Numbered from the stretch's first letter, positions 40,691-49,848 are shown. The stretch is 64,000 bases of DNA from Arthrobacter oryzae (GCF_003634095.1 NZ_RBIR01000001.1:496001-560000), one strand, 5' to 3'. Notes: generated by a model not told the origin, from the sequence alone. Made by a program: numbers and translations.

Positions 40691-43393
40691 TCAGCCACCG
40701 AGGTGGACCTGGACACCGTACCGGTAGCTGTAGTCGATATATCCACCCTGGTAGATCTGTCGGACGCCGCCGCTGATCGCGTACTCGTCCGACGTCGGGT
40801 AGCCCAGCTTGCCGCGCTCGTAGCCGAGCCGTGCCCACGCTGCGCGGATTGCCCCGGTGGAGCTGTGTGCTCCGGTGGCCGGTGCCCAGTAGATCGCGCC
40901 ACCCTGGTACCTCTGGTAGACGCCGCCGTTGATGAGGCCACCGATCTCATCAGAGGTGGGGTATCCCATCTTCCCGCGCTCATAGCCCAACCGGCCCCAG
41001 GCTGAGCGGATGCCGCCGGTGGACATGTGCGCTCCGCTGGCCGGCGAGTAGTAGATGGCACCGCCCTGGTACCCCTGGTAGACACCGCCGTTGTTGAGGG
41101 AGACCTCATCAGTGGTCGGGTAGCCCATCTTTCCGCGCTCATAGCCGTACTGGCCCCAGACACTACGGATGCCGCCGGTGCTCATGTGCGCTCCGCTGGC
41201 CGGCGAGTAGTAGATGGCACCGCCCTGATAGGACTGGTAGACGCCGCCATTGACGAGTCCGCTGATCTCATCGGTGGTCGGGTAGCCCAGCGGGCCGTTC
41301 TCGGCCGCAAACGACTGCCAGTCGGCGCGGATGCCGCCGGTGGACATGTGCGCCCCGGTGGCCGGCGTCCAATAGATGGCACCACCCTGGTAGGACTGGT
41401 ACACGCCACCCTTGTAGCCGGGGATCTCCTCGGAGGTCGGGTAGCCCATCTTGCCGTCCTGGGCACCGAACTTCTGCCAGACGCTTCGGATGCCGCCCTT
41501 GACGATCACCGCTATGGATCTCGGGGAGGTGAAGATCCCGCCGTTCTGGAATTCCTGGGACGAGCCGCCGTTGGCCAGGCCGGTCGTCAGATCAGTGGTC
41601 GGGTAGCCCAGCGGACCCGCTTCGGCGCCCGAACCCGTCCACCGGTTGTACACCTCAGAGAGGTTCACGAACTTGTGGGCGCCGGTCGCGGCGGACTGGT
41701 AGATCCTTCCATTCTCGAACTGCTGGTAGCTGCCACCGCTGGGCAGGGTGATCTCCGCGCCGGTCGGGTTGCCGAGCGGGCCGGATGCACCGCCGGCGGC
41801 GTTCCATTCGGTGGCGATCGAACCGCTCACCGGCGGCGTGCCGGTTGTGAGCATGCCGTTCCGGAACTGCTGGGTGACGGTGCCGGTGGAGTCGGTGACC
41901 GGTGCATTGACCGGGTAGCCGTACTGGCCGGTGGCGCCGCCGGCGTTGTTCCACAGCGTTTCGATCTTCGGGTCAACAGGTACCGCGCCGGTGGCTGCGG
42001 ACCAGTAGGCGTTGCCGCCAATGAAGGACTGCGAGCAGCCGCCGTCCGCCGCGCAGGTGATGGCGTGTGTGGCAGCTCCGAGCCAGCTGTTCGTCGGATC
42101 GCTCTGCATCGCGGTGAACACTGAGTTCATGTTCGTGAGCGCGCCCAACCCGTTCGGAGTACCCATGCCGGTCGGGCCGTCGTAGCCGTAGCTGCCCGTG
42201 CACAGGTAATGGGGCAGGCAGAGGTTGGTGGCGCCTGTGGTGACGTCGTTGAGTGCCGACGGCAGGGCGTAGGCGTAGCTGGCGGGGTTGCTGGTGCTTG
42301 TCGGGGCCAGGGCGCCGGCAAGAGCGGAGAGCCCGGCGATGAACGGTGCCGAGGCACTGGTGCCGCCCATGACGAGCCAGCCGCTGGTGTTGCTGTCCGG
42401 AGTGCTGTCATACACAGCCAGGCCGGTCCGGGGATCGGCGACGGCGGAAATGTCCGCCACGGTCCGGTTCGCACACCCGGTGTCCTTCTGCCAGGCGGGT
42501 TTCGTTGAGTAGGTCGAGCAGCCGCTTCCGGCACCCGTGGTGCTTCCGGCTGCGCCCCAGACGGTTTCTGCCCAGCCGCGTCCGGGCAGGCTGCTGCGGC
42601 TCAGGCTGGTTCCGCCGACGGCGGTGACTACCGGGGAGGATGCGGGGTATTCGGCCCCGTAGCCGGAGTCGCCCGCGGCGACCGTGATGGCCACGCCCGG
42701 GTGGGTGTAGTACGGGTCGAAGTTGTTCAGACCGGCCGACTCGGCGGCGCCGTAGCTGTTGCTGACGGCGACGGCTCCCATGCTGACCGCCGTGTTCACG
42801 GACGGGCCAAGGTCATTGAGGAGGTCGGAGTTCGCTTCGACCACGAGGATCCTGCAGCCCGGGCAGGCGGCGGAGACCATGTCGACGTCCAGGGACGCTT
42901 CCTGTGCCCATCCGGTGTTGACCGCCGGAAGCGGGGAGGCCGCGCCGGTCTGGTTGACCTTCTGGAAGCAGCCGTTCGCGCTGGTACATGCGGGCAGGCC
43001 GAACTTGGCCCGGTAGACGCCCAGGTCAGCTTCGAGGGTCGGGGCGTCGAACGCCACGGCGACGGCGACCGTGCGCGGCGCGGCCAGTGACACCGCCGGC
43101 ACGTTGTAGGCCGAACGCAGCTCAGCCGGCCCGTAGCCCTGAGGGGGCGCTGTTGTGGTGAACGGCTGGGCACGGACGTTCCGGTTCAGGATCGCGGTGC
43201 AGGCCATCTGGAGCGGCTGGCTGGCGGAGCAGACGTCGTGGAGACCGCCGCTGTCCTGAGAAGTCACAGCCGGGGTCACAGCCGGGACGGCGGCGGAAGA
43301 GACCGGTGCCGATGCCAGGCCAAGGACGATCAGGCCCAGGACAGTGATGATGGAAGGCAGGGCTTTGGGCACGCCCGCGAAAGGTGTTTTCAA
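40691..43393 (-). CDS. Secreted sedolisin-like (S53) protease with LGFP repeats
   Basis: A 900-residue secreted protein. Residues 1-35 form a signal peptide. Residues about 85-450 are an S53 catalytic domain: Q-E-A-S-L-D-V-D carries Glu 165 and Asp 169, A-A-G-D-S-G-Y the oxyanion Asp 242, and G-G-T-S-A-S-A-P the catalytic Ser 346; the calcium site is in G-Y-D-G-P-T-G-M-G. Residues about 460-900 hold eight LGFP repeats with L-G-Y-P-T and Y-Q-G-G-A-I-Y-x-S-P-A-T-G-A-H, which bind the cell envelope in corynebacteria. The large N-terminal propeptide of classic sedolisins is missing. The protease likely acts at the cell surface. Confidence 0.9.
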   Translation of the reverse strand: MKTPFAGVPKALPSIITVLGLIVLGLASAPVSSAAVPAVTPAVTSQDSGGLHDVCSASQPLQMACTAILNRNVRAQPFTTTAPPQGYGPAELRSAYNVPAVSLAAPRTVAVAVAFDAPTLEADLGVYRAKFGLPACTSANGCFQKVNQTGAASPLPAVNTGWAQEASLDVDMVSAACPGCRILVVEANSDLLNDLGPSVNTAVSMGAVAVSNSYGAAESAGLNNFDPYYTHPGVAITVAAGDSGYGAEYPASSPVVTAVGGTSLSRSSLPGRGWAETVWGAAGSTTGAGSGCSTYSTKPAWQKDTGCANRTVADISAVADPRTGLAVYDSTPDSNTSGWLVMGGTSASAPFIAGLSALAGALAPTSTSNPASYAYALPSALNDVTTGATNLCLPHYLCTGSYGYDGPTGMGTPNGLGALTNMNSVFTAMQSDPTNSWLGAATHAITCAADGGCSQSFIGGNAYWSAATGAVPVDPKIETLWNNAGGATGQYGYPVNAPVTDSTGTVTQQFRNGMLTTGTPPVSGSIATEWNAAGGASGPLGNPTGAEITLPSGGSYQQFENGRIYQSAATGAHKFVNLSEVYNRWTGSGAEAGPLGYPTTDLTTGLANGGSSQEFQNGGIFTSPRSIAVIVKGGIRSVWQKFGAQDGKMGYPTSEEIPGYKGGVYQSYQGGAIYWTPATGAHMSTGGIRADWQSFAAENGPLGYPTTDEISGLVNGGVYQSYQGGAIYYSPASGAHMSTGGIRSVWGQYGYERGKMGYPTTDEVSLNNGGVYQGYQGGAIYYSPASGAHMSTGGIRSAWGRLGYERGKMGYPTSDEIGGLINGGVYQRYQGGAIYWAPATGAHSSTGAIRAAWARLGYERGKLGYPTSDEYAISGGVRQIYQGGYIDYSYRYGVQVHLGG
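40700..42000 (-). repeat. LGFP repeat array coding region
   Basis: Eight coding repeats of about 50-54 codons. The last five (40700-41480) are highly similar at DNA level, including the recurring segments for G-G-I-R and G-Y-P-T-T-D-E. This is a likely site of unequal recombination and of assembly collapse in short-read data. Confidence 0.85.
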
Positions 43394-44005
43394 GTGAGAA
43401 TCCCCCGAGTAAGGTCCGTGCCTCGCATGGTGCGGAACCGGACAGGGCTGAATGGATCAAAGTCGTAGCCCCGGGCAACAGAGTACGCGGGGGAAAGGTT
43501 CAGCGAAAGTGCCACTGACATGCAGATTCACTGGAAATCCCGATCGCAGCTCGGCTGCGACTGCCTACCGAGCGACACTGGGCCCAAACAGCGTCCTCAA
43601 AGTAGCGAGACCAGCCCGGCGCGAACCAAACCCCAGGAAAGCCAGCACCCCGGCCTTGTGAACCGGCTCCGCACGCGCGCCCCCATGTTTTTCGTCGCAC
43701 TCCATACCGTCGCCTGCGCTGTGCTGGGCGCCTTGGTATCTGTCCCGGCAGCCGAGGCGGCCGTGCGTGGCCTGCGGAGCGTTCATTCCGGGAATACTGT
43801 GGTCGCGGACCTGCACCTGAGTGCCCGGTCGTGCCACATTCAGACCGTGAACAGCCGTGCCGGCCAGTACCACACCTAGTTGCCGCCTAAGAGCCTTCCG
43901 CTTCGATGATGGCTTCCGCCAACCTTCTTCTCGCTCCGGCCGGGAGCCCATCGTGTGCCAGATGAACCGCTCAGTGACGGGTGGTGATGTCCTCCGGGTT
44001 CCGTG
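43394..44005. other. Intergenic region without a supported gene
   Basis: About 610 bases upstream of the LGFP protease. A plus-strand frame from the ATG at 43685 to 43879 would encode 64 residues opening with a signal-like M-F-F-V-A-L-H-T-V-A-C-A-V-L-G-A-L, but no ribosome site or family supports it. The promoter of the protease should lie near 43400-43560. Nothing else was recognised. Confidence 0.4.
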
Positions 44006-44917
44006 TCAGCTGAGGGTCACGATGAACTTGCCGAGCACGTGGCCTTCTTGGCTTTTTGTTTGTGCGGCCCCGACATTTTCCAACGGGAACGTTTCCGCGA
44101 CTGGCAGTCGGAACTTTCCTTGCTCGAACAGTGCTGCTGCTTCAGCGCGGGCTTCCGGTGCATGGCCTGGCCCCCGGCCGCCGGTGAACCGCACGCCGTA
44201 CTTGGCCGCCGTGCTGTCAGCGATGGTGATGACCTTCCCGGCACTGCCCGTGAGCTCAATAAGCTCCGGGAGGATGCCGGAGCCCACCGCGTCGAAGGCG
44301 ACATCGATGCCCTGCGGGGCGAGTTCCCGCACACGGCCGACCAGGCCGGGACCGTACGTCGTCGGGCTGGCGCCCAGGGAGCGCAGGTACTCGTGGTGCC
44401 CGTCGCTGGCGGTGCCGATCACAGTGGCGCCTGCAGCGAGGGCAAACTGCACTGCGGCCAGTCCGACGCCGCCTGCGGCTCCGTTGACGAGGAGAGTCTG
44501 ACCCGGCTCCAAGGGCAGCAGGTTCAACGCCCGGCGCGCTGTTTCGGTCGCCATAGGGTATCCGGCGGCCTCTTCGAAGGACAGCCTCTCGGGCTTCTTC
44601 GCCCACTCGGCCAGTACGGCGTACTGCGCCGCGGCACCTGTGGCGGCGGCGCCGAAGACTTCGTCGCCGACGGCGACTCCGTCCACACCATCACCGACCT
44701 CGTCCACGACACCCGAGGCGTCCATCCCGACGCCGGCGGGGAAATCGATCGGCATCAGAGCTGCCAGCGCCCCGCTGCGGATCTTCCAGTCGATGGCGTT
44801 CACGCCTGCGGCACGAACGGCGATGCGGATCTGACCGGCGCGGGCATGGGGTTCTTCGATGTCGACGACCTTCAGGACTTCCGGGCCGCCATACTCGGTG
44901 AACTGAACAGCTTTCAT
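44006..44917 (-). CDS. Zinc-less quinone oxidoreductase (NADP-dependent)
   Basis: A 303-residue medium-chain dehydrogenase of the quinone oxidoreductase type. It opens M-K-A-V-Q-F-T-E-Y-G-G-P-E-V-L, has V-N-A-I-D-W-K-I-R-S-G and the NADPH motif N-G-A-A-G-G-V-G-L-A-A-V-Q near residue 150. The catalytic zinc ligands are absent. It would reduce quinones or alpha,beta-unsaturated carbonyls. GGAG lies 6 bases before the ATG at 44917. An inverted repeat at 44974-44989 is a likely operator. No regulator gene is adjacent. Confidence 0.92.
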   Translation of the reverse strand: MKAVQFTEYGGPEVLKVVDIEEPHARAGQIRIAVRAAGVNAIDWKIRSGALAALMPIDFPAGVGMDASGVVDEVGDGVDGVAVGDEVFGAAATGAAAQYAVLAEWAKKPERLSFEEAAGYPMATETARRALNLLPLEPGQTLLVNGAAGGVGLAAVQFALAAGATVIGTASDGHHEYLRSLGASPTTYGPGLVGRVRELAPQGIDVAFDAVGSGILPELIELTGSAGKVITIADSTAAKYGVRFTGGRGPGHAPEARAEAAALFEQGKFRLPVAETFPLENVGAAQTKSQEGHVLGKFIVTLS

Positions 44918-44973
44918 GGCTTTCTCCCTGTCTAGGTCCCGGCTGAGTGCTTTTTCCATGATGCCCACGACAG

Positions 44974-44989
44974 TCATTGGGGGCAATGA
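44974..44989. promoter_or_regulatory. Inverted repeat upstream of quinone oxidoreductase
   Basis: TCATTG-GGGG-CAATGA is a perfect 6-bp inverted repeat about 57 bases upstream of the start codon of the leftward gene. The region 44918-45223 otherwise shows nothing I can name. It resembles operators of TetR/HxlR-type regulators of such dehydrogenases, but the cognate regulator is unknown. Confidence 0.35.
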
Positions 44990-45223
44990 TGCCGGACTCA
45001 TATACGCGCTCGTTTCCGCCTGCCCCTGCCTTGGTAAGGAAGCGGCCTGCACGGGCGTTACCCGTGCAGAAAAGCCTTTCTCGATGGGGCCCATTGCGGA
45101 GTGCCAAGCGGGCCAATCTTGCCATCGCTGACTGCCAGTGATCCCTGCAGCATCTGAGCAGTTGCAGGAGAGGTGGGGCAATTGAGTGGAAGCGAGCGTT
45201 GAAGCCCGGGCGCCGGCGGAGGG

Positions 45224-45868
45224 TCAGGTGTCGGGGATCTGTTCCGGGAATTCTTCCCGGTACACAAGGTAGTGCCGGTGGGTCAGGGCGAGGGTGCCGG
45301 TGAGCATTCGGTGCGGCCGGTAGAGGTGTTGGTAGGGATCCTGCACGATCGTGTCCGGGAGGTCTCTGGCTTTGAGCAGCAGCTCATTGACCTCATCCAG
45401 GGATTGAAGATGGAGTGTCCGACCGGGCTGGCGCACCTTCCAGGTCCACCCTTCGGCGGCGCCGGTGGCTGTTTCTTCGAGCATTTCGAAGAGGGACGCC
45501 AGAAATTCTGCGTCCGAGTCCGGCATCACCCGTTCCAGAGGGTATCTCCAAGGCTCCTTTTGCTGGGCGGTTTCCCAGGCCTCCCGCAGCCATCCAATAT
45601 CCGCTGTCCCCGAGGGAGGCGCGAGCTTGAGGTTCCCATGTTTATCGCGGAGCAGCGGATAACGGCTGCCTGCCCTGTCGATGATGACTTCTGTCCGCGC
45701 ATCGTATTCAGCGTCGCCGACCAGGGACTCGGGGGAAGGCGTGTACTCGAATATTCCGCCATTCATCACAATGAAATCCGTGTCGCCCCTCGCGGGTCCC
45801 GCACCGTCACCGACGGCGGACCACGGTAGCGCCGGTATCAACACCCGGGTTGCCCTCAAAATCCCCAT
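45224..45868 (-). CDS. Hypothetical protein
   Basis: A 214-residue acidic protein, ATG at 45868 with GGAGG 5 bases upstream, which is a better site than the ATG at 45880. It contains charged helices (W-L-R-E-A-W-E-T-A-Q-Q-K-E-P-W-R, L-F-E-M-L-E-E-T) and aromatic beta segments, and ends H-R-H-Y-L-V-Y-R-E-E-F-P. No membrane segment or signal peptide is present. I do not recognise a family. It is flanked by unrelated genes. Confidence 0.65.
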   Translation of the reverse strand: MGILRATRVLIPALPWSAVGDGAGPARGDTDFIVMNGGIFEYTPSPESLVGDAEYDARTEVIIDRAGSRYPLLRDKHGNLKLAPPSGTADIGWLREAWETAQQKEPWRYPLERVMPDSDAEFLASLFEMLEETATGAAEGWTWKVRQPGRTLHLQSLDEVNELLLKARDLPDTIVQDPYQHLYRPHRMLTGTLALTHRHYLVYREEFPEQIPDT

Positions 45869-46014
45869 GAGATCCTCCAAATCCCGATGACTGACTATGA
45901 CACGTTTGGATGGCCCCGGTCCTTCCTGGGCCGGAAATACTTGACACGATTATGCCGGGCGACCAGTTATGCCGAGGGGGATAACACCTCGAGTCACCTG
46001 GCGTTTCCTCATGG

Positions 46015-46395
46015 CTACCACCCCAAGGCGGTGGCGAAAGCTAGACCCGCCAGCACCAATGACGCCGGGACCATGAGCCGTCGTTCGTCCCTGCTCTTTG
46101 ACGCAAGGTTGGGCAGGACACTCAGCAACAGGTAGGCCGCAATTACCCACATCGCCACCACATCCGCTGGCGCTGGCAGGACCGTAACCAACCCGGACCT
46201 GTCAAGGGCCACGGCTGCAAAGGCGGCGTAGATCAGGATTGAAACGGCGCTGCCCACGCGCAGCCGCGCCGGAAGGACTTCGTCTTTGCCGCCCCAGGCG
46301 AAACGGCCGAGGGGAAGCCCGATGATGAGCAGCACCTGGAAGACGGCGAGGATGCCGAGCAGTGCGCAGAAGGCCAGAGGAATTGCCAGCGTCAT
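46015..46395 (-). CDS. Small integral membrane protein
   Basis: A 126-residue protein with four hydrophobic segments and a loop R-F-A-W-G-G-K-D-E-V-L-P-A-R-L-R-V-G near residue 32. This G-R-x-A-W-G-G pattern is shared by uncharacterised four-helix membrane proteins in many bacteria. The ATG is at 46395. The function is unknown. It stands alone. Confidence 0.75.
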   Translation of the reverse strand: MTLAIPLAFCALLGILAVFQVLLIIGLPLGRFAWGGKDEVLPARLRVGSAVSILIYAAFAAVALDRSGLVTVLPAPADVVAMWVIAAYLLLSVLPNLASKSRDERRLMVPASLVLAGLAFATALGW

Positions 46396-46496
46396 GAGCT
46401 GAAGACTAGCGTCTGAGACAAGCCGTCCAGCCTCCCGACACCCTTTGCCCTACTGCGTCTCTATTCCGGGGGACCAGGTACCGACACGCCCAGACG

Positions 46497-46706
46497 GTGA
46501 TGCCTGGTGAGAGCGGCGTCGACTTAGGCTTTCTCGGATGTCGGCGGGAGGTCGTGCCGTTTTATGAATCAGCGGGGTGGGTGCAGGTCTATGCCAAGGA
46601 ACGATGTCTATCCCCGGTTGGATCAGAAGTCCGTTGGCGTGTCTCAGGGCGGCCCGAACTTGATCTGCTCCGCCAGGTGCGACGCGAGCACGTGGTCGAA
46701 GGATGA
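46497..46706 (+). pseudogene. C-terminal fragment of a GNAT acetyltransferase gene
   Basis: The frame encodes G-F-L-G-C-R-R-E-V-V-P-F-Y-E-S-A-G-W-V-Q-V, the characteristic end of aminoglycoside-acetyltransferase-like GNAT proteins (usually D-x-G-x-L-G-C-R-P-x-x-V-P-F-Y-E). The N-terminal two thirds, including the acetyl-CoA loop, are missing, and no ribosome site precedes the ATG. The rest of 46396-46849 shows no gene. It is a gene remnant. Confidence 0.7.
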
Positions 46707-46790
46707 ACGACGTCGCCAAGTCACTCGGGATGGTGCAAGCTCTCGACGGCGGCGGCTCAACAACGGCCGTTGCACGTCAAGATAGCAACT

Positions 46791-46831
46791 GCAGGGATGG
46801 CCGGCAGCCGTGGGCTGCCGGCCATCCCTGC
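46791..46831. terminator. Strong hairpin downstream of the short protease gene
   Basis: GCAGGGATGGCCGGCAGCC (46791-46809) pairs perfectly over 19 bp with 46813-46831 around a GTG loop. It lies 19 bp past the stop of the leftward protease gene and is its likely terminator, although the U-run is poor. Confidence 0.8.
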
Positions 46832-46849
46832 GGCGATTGCGGATTGCGG

Positions 46850-48073
46850 TCAGAGACCTGCGACCCCGTTTGGCGAGCCGACGCCGGTGGGTCCGTCCCA
46901 GCCAGTGCCGGCGAGGCACCACTGCGTTGCAGGGCAGCTGCCCGTGGAACCTGACGCGACATCGTTGAAATTGCCGGTATTTGAATAGGGGAGCGAGTTG
47001 GCCAGCGTGGAGGAGTTGCCCGTGTTGCCGGAAAGTGCATACATAGCGGCGATCAGGGGCGAGGACAGGCTGGTGCCTCCGTACTGGGACCAGGACGATG
47101 CGGTGCTGCTGGTCGGCGCATAGACGGACAATCCGGTCTGCGGATCTGCGACGGCGGAGACGTCTGCAGAGGCGCGCTTACTGCAACCCGTGCCGAATGA
47201 GGCCGCTGCCGGCAGCGCCGCATTGACGGTGGAGCATCCGGATCCCGAGCCGGACCATGCAGACTCGCTCCACCCGCGGGCACTCGTGTCCTTGACCAAA
47301 GACGTGCCACCCACCGCTGTGACGTAACTCGATGAGGCGGGGTAGGACGATCCGGTGTAGCCATTGTCACCAGTGGATGCCGTCACGGCGATGCCGGGGT
47401 GGTTGTAGTAGGCGCCGTAGCTGGAGTCAGCGGAGTCGCCGCCGCCGTAGCTGTTGGAGATCGCTGCGACTCCCGGCTGCTTGGCTGCCGTAGCTACAGC
47501 CGTTCCGAGATTGGCCATGCTGGCAGTTGACGCCTGGACAACGAGGATCTTGCAGCCCGGGCATGCGGCGGAGACGGCGTCGACGTCCAAGGCCGTTTCG
47601 TCGGCCCAGCCCGAGTTGAACTGGGGAAGCTTGCTGCCGCCGGTCTGATTCATGATGGTGAGGCACTGGTTGCTGACCGTGCACGCCGGCAGACCAAACT
47701 GGGAGCGGTAAACGCCGAGGTCGCGCTCAAGGTTCGGATAACCGTAGGCGTCCACGATGGCCACGGTGCGCCCGCCCGGGTTGAGGCCCGCGATGTTGTA
47801 GGCGCCCTGAATATCAGTAGGGGTCTTGCCGGTGGACGGTGGCGTGGTGGATGCGGGCTGGACATGCCCACCCTGTGCTGCGTTTGCTGTGGCTGAGTCA
47901 TCGACAAGTTTCAGCGCAAAGCACGATGCGTAACCGCTAGGGACGTCGGCGCAGACTCTCTTCGCATGCCAATTCGCGGACGGAGCAGGCTGGGCTACTG
48001 CCGCCGGGGCGACCGATGAGAGCGCACCCACCAACAGTAGTAATGTCCCTGAGACACTAAGAAGCTTCTTCAC
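46850..48073 (-). CDS. Secreted sedolisin-like (S53) protease
   Basis: A 407-residue secreted protease similar to the catalytic part of the larger one at 40691-43393. The signal peptide (1-28) follows a GTG at 48073 with GGGAG 5 bases upstream. D-E-T-A-L-D-V-D carries the catalytic Glu (about 159) and Asp; S-T-G-D-N-G-Y the oxyanion Asp; G-G-T-S-L-S-S-P the nucleophile Ser (about 335). It ends in G-V-G-S-P-N-G-V-A-G-L with no LGFP repeats. Again no classic large propeptide is present. Upstream inverted repeats may control it. Confidence 0.88.
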   Translation of the reverse strand: MKKLLSVSGTLLLLVGALSSVAPAAVAQPAPSANWHAKRVCADVPSGYASCFALKLVDDSATANAAQGGHVQPASTTPPSTGKTPTDIQGAYNIAGLNPGGRTVAIVDAYGYPNLERDLGVYRSQFGLPACTVSNQCLTIMNQTGGSKLPQFNSGWADETALDVDAVSAACPGCKILVVQASTASMANLGTAVATAAKQPGVAAISNSYGGGDSADSSYGAYYNHPGIAVTASTGDNGYTGSSYPASSSYVTAVGGTSLVKDTSARGWSESAWSGSGSGCSTVNAALPAAASFGTGCSKRASADVSAVADPQTGLSVYAPTSSTASSWSQYGGTSLSSPLIAAMYALSGNTGNSSTLANSLPYSNTGNFNDVASGSTGSCPATQWCLAGTGWDGPTGVGSPNGVAGL

Positions 48074-48114
48074 AAAATCTCCCTGAGGATCAACAAGATC
48101 CGTGTTGACAAAAC

Positions 48115-48159
48115 CTGTCATCACGTCATGACAGAGTGTCGCACCAATTGCAACAATTG
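48115..48159. promoter_or_regulatory. Palindromes upstream of short protease gene
   Basis: Two elements lie 42-86 bases upstream of the protease start: an inverted repeat CTGTCAT-6-ATGACAG (48115-48134) and a doubled CAATTG-CAA-CAATTG (48145-48159). They suggest operators in the promoter of the leftward gene. Their binding proteins are unknown. Confidence 0.4.
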
Positions 48160-48732
48160 TCACTCAGGTATCTCCTGCCGCTTTGGTGTCACAGAAGCGG
48201 CCAGGGAGGATCGCGCTTTCCGGGACTTGGGCTTCGCAATCTCGATCACTCCGGCCGTTGCCCCGAGGGAAAGAGAACGAAGCCTCCCTACAGGAACCCG
48301 GTTCAGGACCACTCGGCGCGCCTTGCCGACGGGGAGAAGCTGGAGCTGGTGCTCGCGGCCATTGCCCATGCCGGCGGAGATCACGAGCACTCCTATTCGG
48401 GCGAACGAAGACGGAAGCATGACGCTTAATCCCGGGCGGTTGTGCGACGCGGGATTCTGTCGATCGAAGCGAGACAGTTTTGCGGGCGGGGTATACGCGA
48501 ATTTCGGATTCCAGCATCTGTATGGGCTTTTTCGCGGCGGGGGATCGGGCCGAGGGTGTCGCGGTGGGGGACCGGCTTACGGGACGGACCTGCCGGGCCC
48601 GCTGCGGCGTCTGCAGATTGGATAAGTTTTGCAGGATCATCTTGAAGCGTTAGCCTCGTCGGGACTCTGCGACACCGACGGGTAGAGCAGCCATCGCTTC
48701 ACGGAGTCCGGAGGCGCATGTAACTATGGGGC
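48160..48732. other. Intergenic region without a supported gene
   Basis: About 570 bases with open frames in several phases but no conserved motif, no good ribosome site and irregular third-position GC. Parts look like worn coding sequence, but I cannot assign a parent gene. Confidence 0.4.
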
Positions 48733-49053
48733 GTGGTCGACGAAGAACTCAGTGGAGCGTTGAGGGCCTACTCCGAGGCTTGTTATCAGTACCATCACGA
48801 CGCGATGCTCCGGCGCGGGGAGGCTGTGCTGTCAGAGAAGGAGCGATTTTTGGCGGCGGTCGGCTCCGATCGAGGTCAGGAGTTGTGGGCCACTATCCGT
48901 GCATTGCAGGCTGAAGCGGACCGTGTGCCTGACCCGGGCGGACCGATTTCCAACTATGTTGACGCGCTTCATGCTTGGGCAACTACCCATCCCGAGGTTG
49001 ACCCCCGCGAAATGGGCGCAATCACCTCCCCCTTGATCCGGGATCACCGGTAA
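48733..49053 (+). CDS. Hypothetical protein
   Basis: A 106-residue, mostly helical and acidic protein with a GTG start at 48733. It has E-A-C-Y-Q-Y-H-H-D-A-M-L-R-R-G-E and ends near P-L-I-R-D-H-R. No family was recognised. The 231 bases after it (49054-49284) contain only a hairpin CCGGTGA/TCACCGG at 49193-49214. Confidence 0.5.
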   Translation: MVDEELSGALRAYSEACYQYHHDAMLRRGEAVLSEKERFLAAVGSDRGQELWATIRALQAEADRVPDPGGPISNYVDALHAWATTHPEVDPREMGAITSPLIRDHR

Positions 49054-49284
49054 GACACTCTGGCTACTTTGACGATGTGACGGTCAAGATTCCGCTCGAG
49101 GATGATATCCGTGGGTAACGGCATGCAAGCGACCCAATCCATGTCACTTTCCCCTACCACTGGACGAGTAAACCCCTCCTTGGTCTACCTGACCGGTGAG
49201 GGATCCTTCACCGGGCGCGCTTATCAGGTCCGACTTGCCGTGCGCCCGCGCTGCCTAGCGGGTGTTCCCAGACATCAAAGTGCC

Positions 49285-49758
49285 TCAGTTGCCTCGGAGC
49301 CTGTCTCCGTCAATGAGGTCGATTGCGTGGTCGTAATTCATCGCTAGGGTCGGCAATCCCACATCAAGCCGTCGTTGAGCCACATGGATAACCGAAACGC
49401 TTGTGTTCCTGCTTATCCGGACCGTTGGGAAGCCCTCTTCGACAACTTCCCAGTGGGCTCCCGGGATGATGTGAGTAAGAACGTCTCCGTAGAACATGCC
49501 AATGGCCCTAGCGAGTCCCGTTAGGTCCCCCTTGGCCTCCGGGTGCTCAATCAAGGCATCAATTACGACAAGGCCCTCGCGCGAGCGGGGAAGGGCCACC
49601 TCTTTCCCCCGGCAGTAGTTGAGGAGCCCGTCATAGCCCCCAACATTGGTTGGTGCAGGCGAGGGCTTATCCGGGGCAGGCTTGTACTCTGCATATCTCC
49701 GGGCCATCCCAGGAGGCAGCGACTGAAGCGGCTCTTCGGTATCGTCCCGGTCAGGCAT
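49285..49758 (-). CDS. DUF6278-like hypothetical protein
   Basis: A 157-residue protein with a disordered proline-rich start and a conserved core: L-L-N-Y-C-R-G-K, V-I-D-A-L-I-E, A-I-G-M-F-Y-G-D-V-L and P-G-A-H-W-E-V-V. This order matches what I remember of DUF6278, an actinobacterial family without known function. The family link is from memory, so moderate confidence. It stands alone. Confidence 0.55.
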   Translation of the reverse strand: MPDRDDTEEPLQSLPPGMARRYAEYKPAPDKPSPAPTNVGGYDGLLNYCRGKEVALPRSREGLVVIDALIEHPEAKGDLTGLARAIGMFYGDVLTHIIPGAHWEVVEEGFPTVRISRNTSVSVIHVAQRRLDVGLPTLAMNYDHAIDLIDGDRLRGN

Positions 49759-49848
49759 GCCGTCATGCTACCCCGCCGTGTTCCTGGGGCAGAACCGGCT
49801 TACGGGCAGCACCTCCGGATGCATGGTGCTAGTGAGTAGGGTCTAGCT

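Noticed and set aside
43565..43951. 128-codon minus-strand frame upstream of the LGFP protease
   Set aside because: No motif, no ribosome site, arginine-rich composition; not supported as a gene.
49193..49214. Hairpin CCGGTGA/TCACCGG as terminator of the DUF6278-like gene
   Set aside because: The stem is only 7 bp with an 8-base loop and no U-run; too weak to call.
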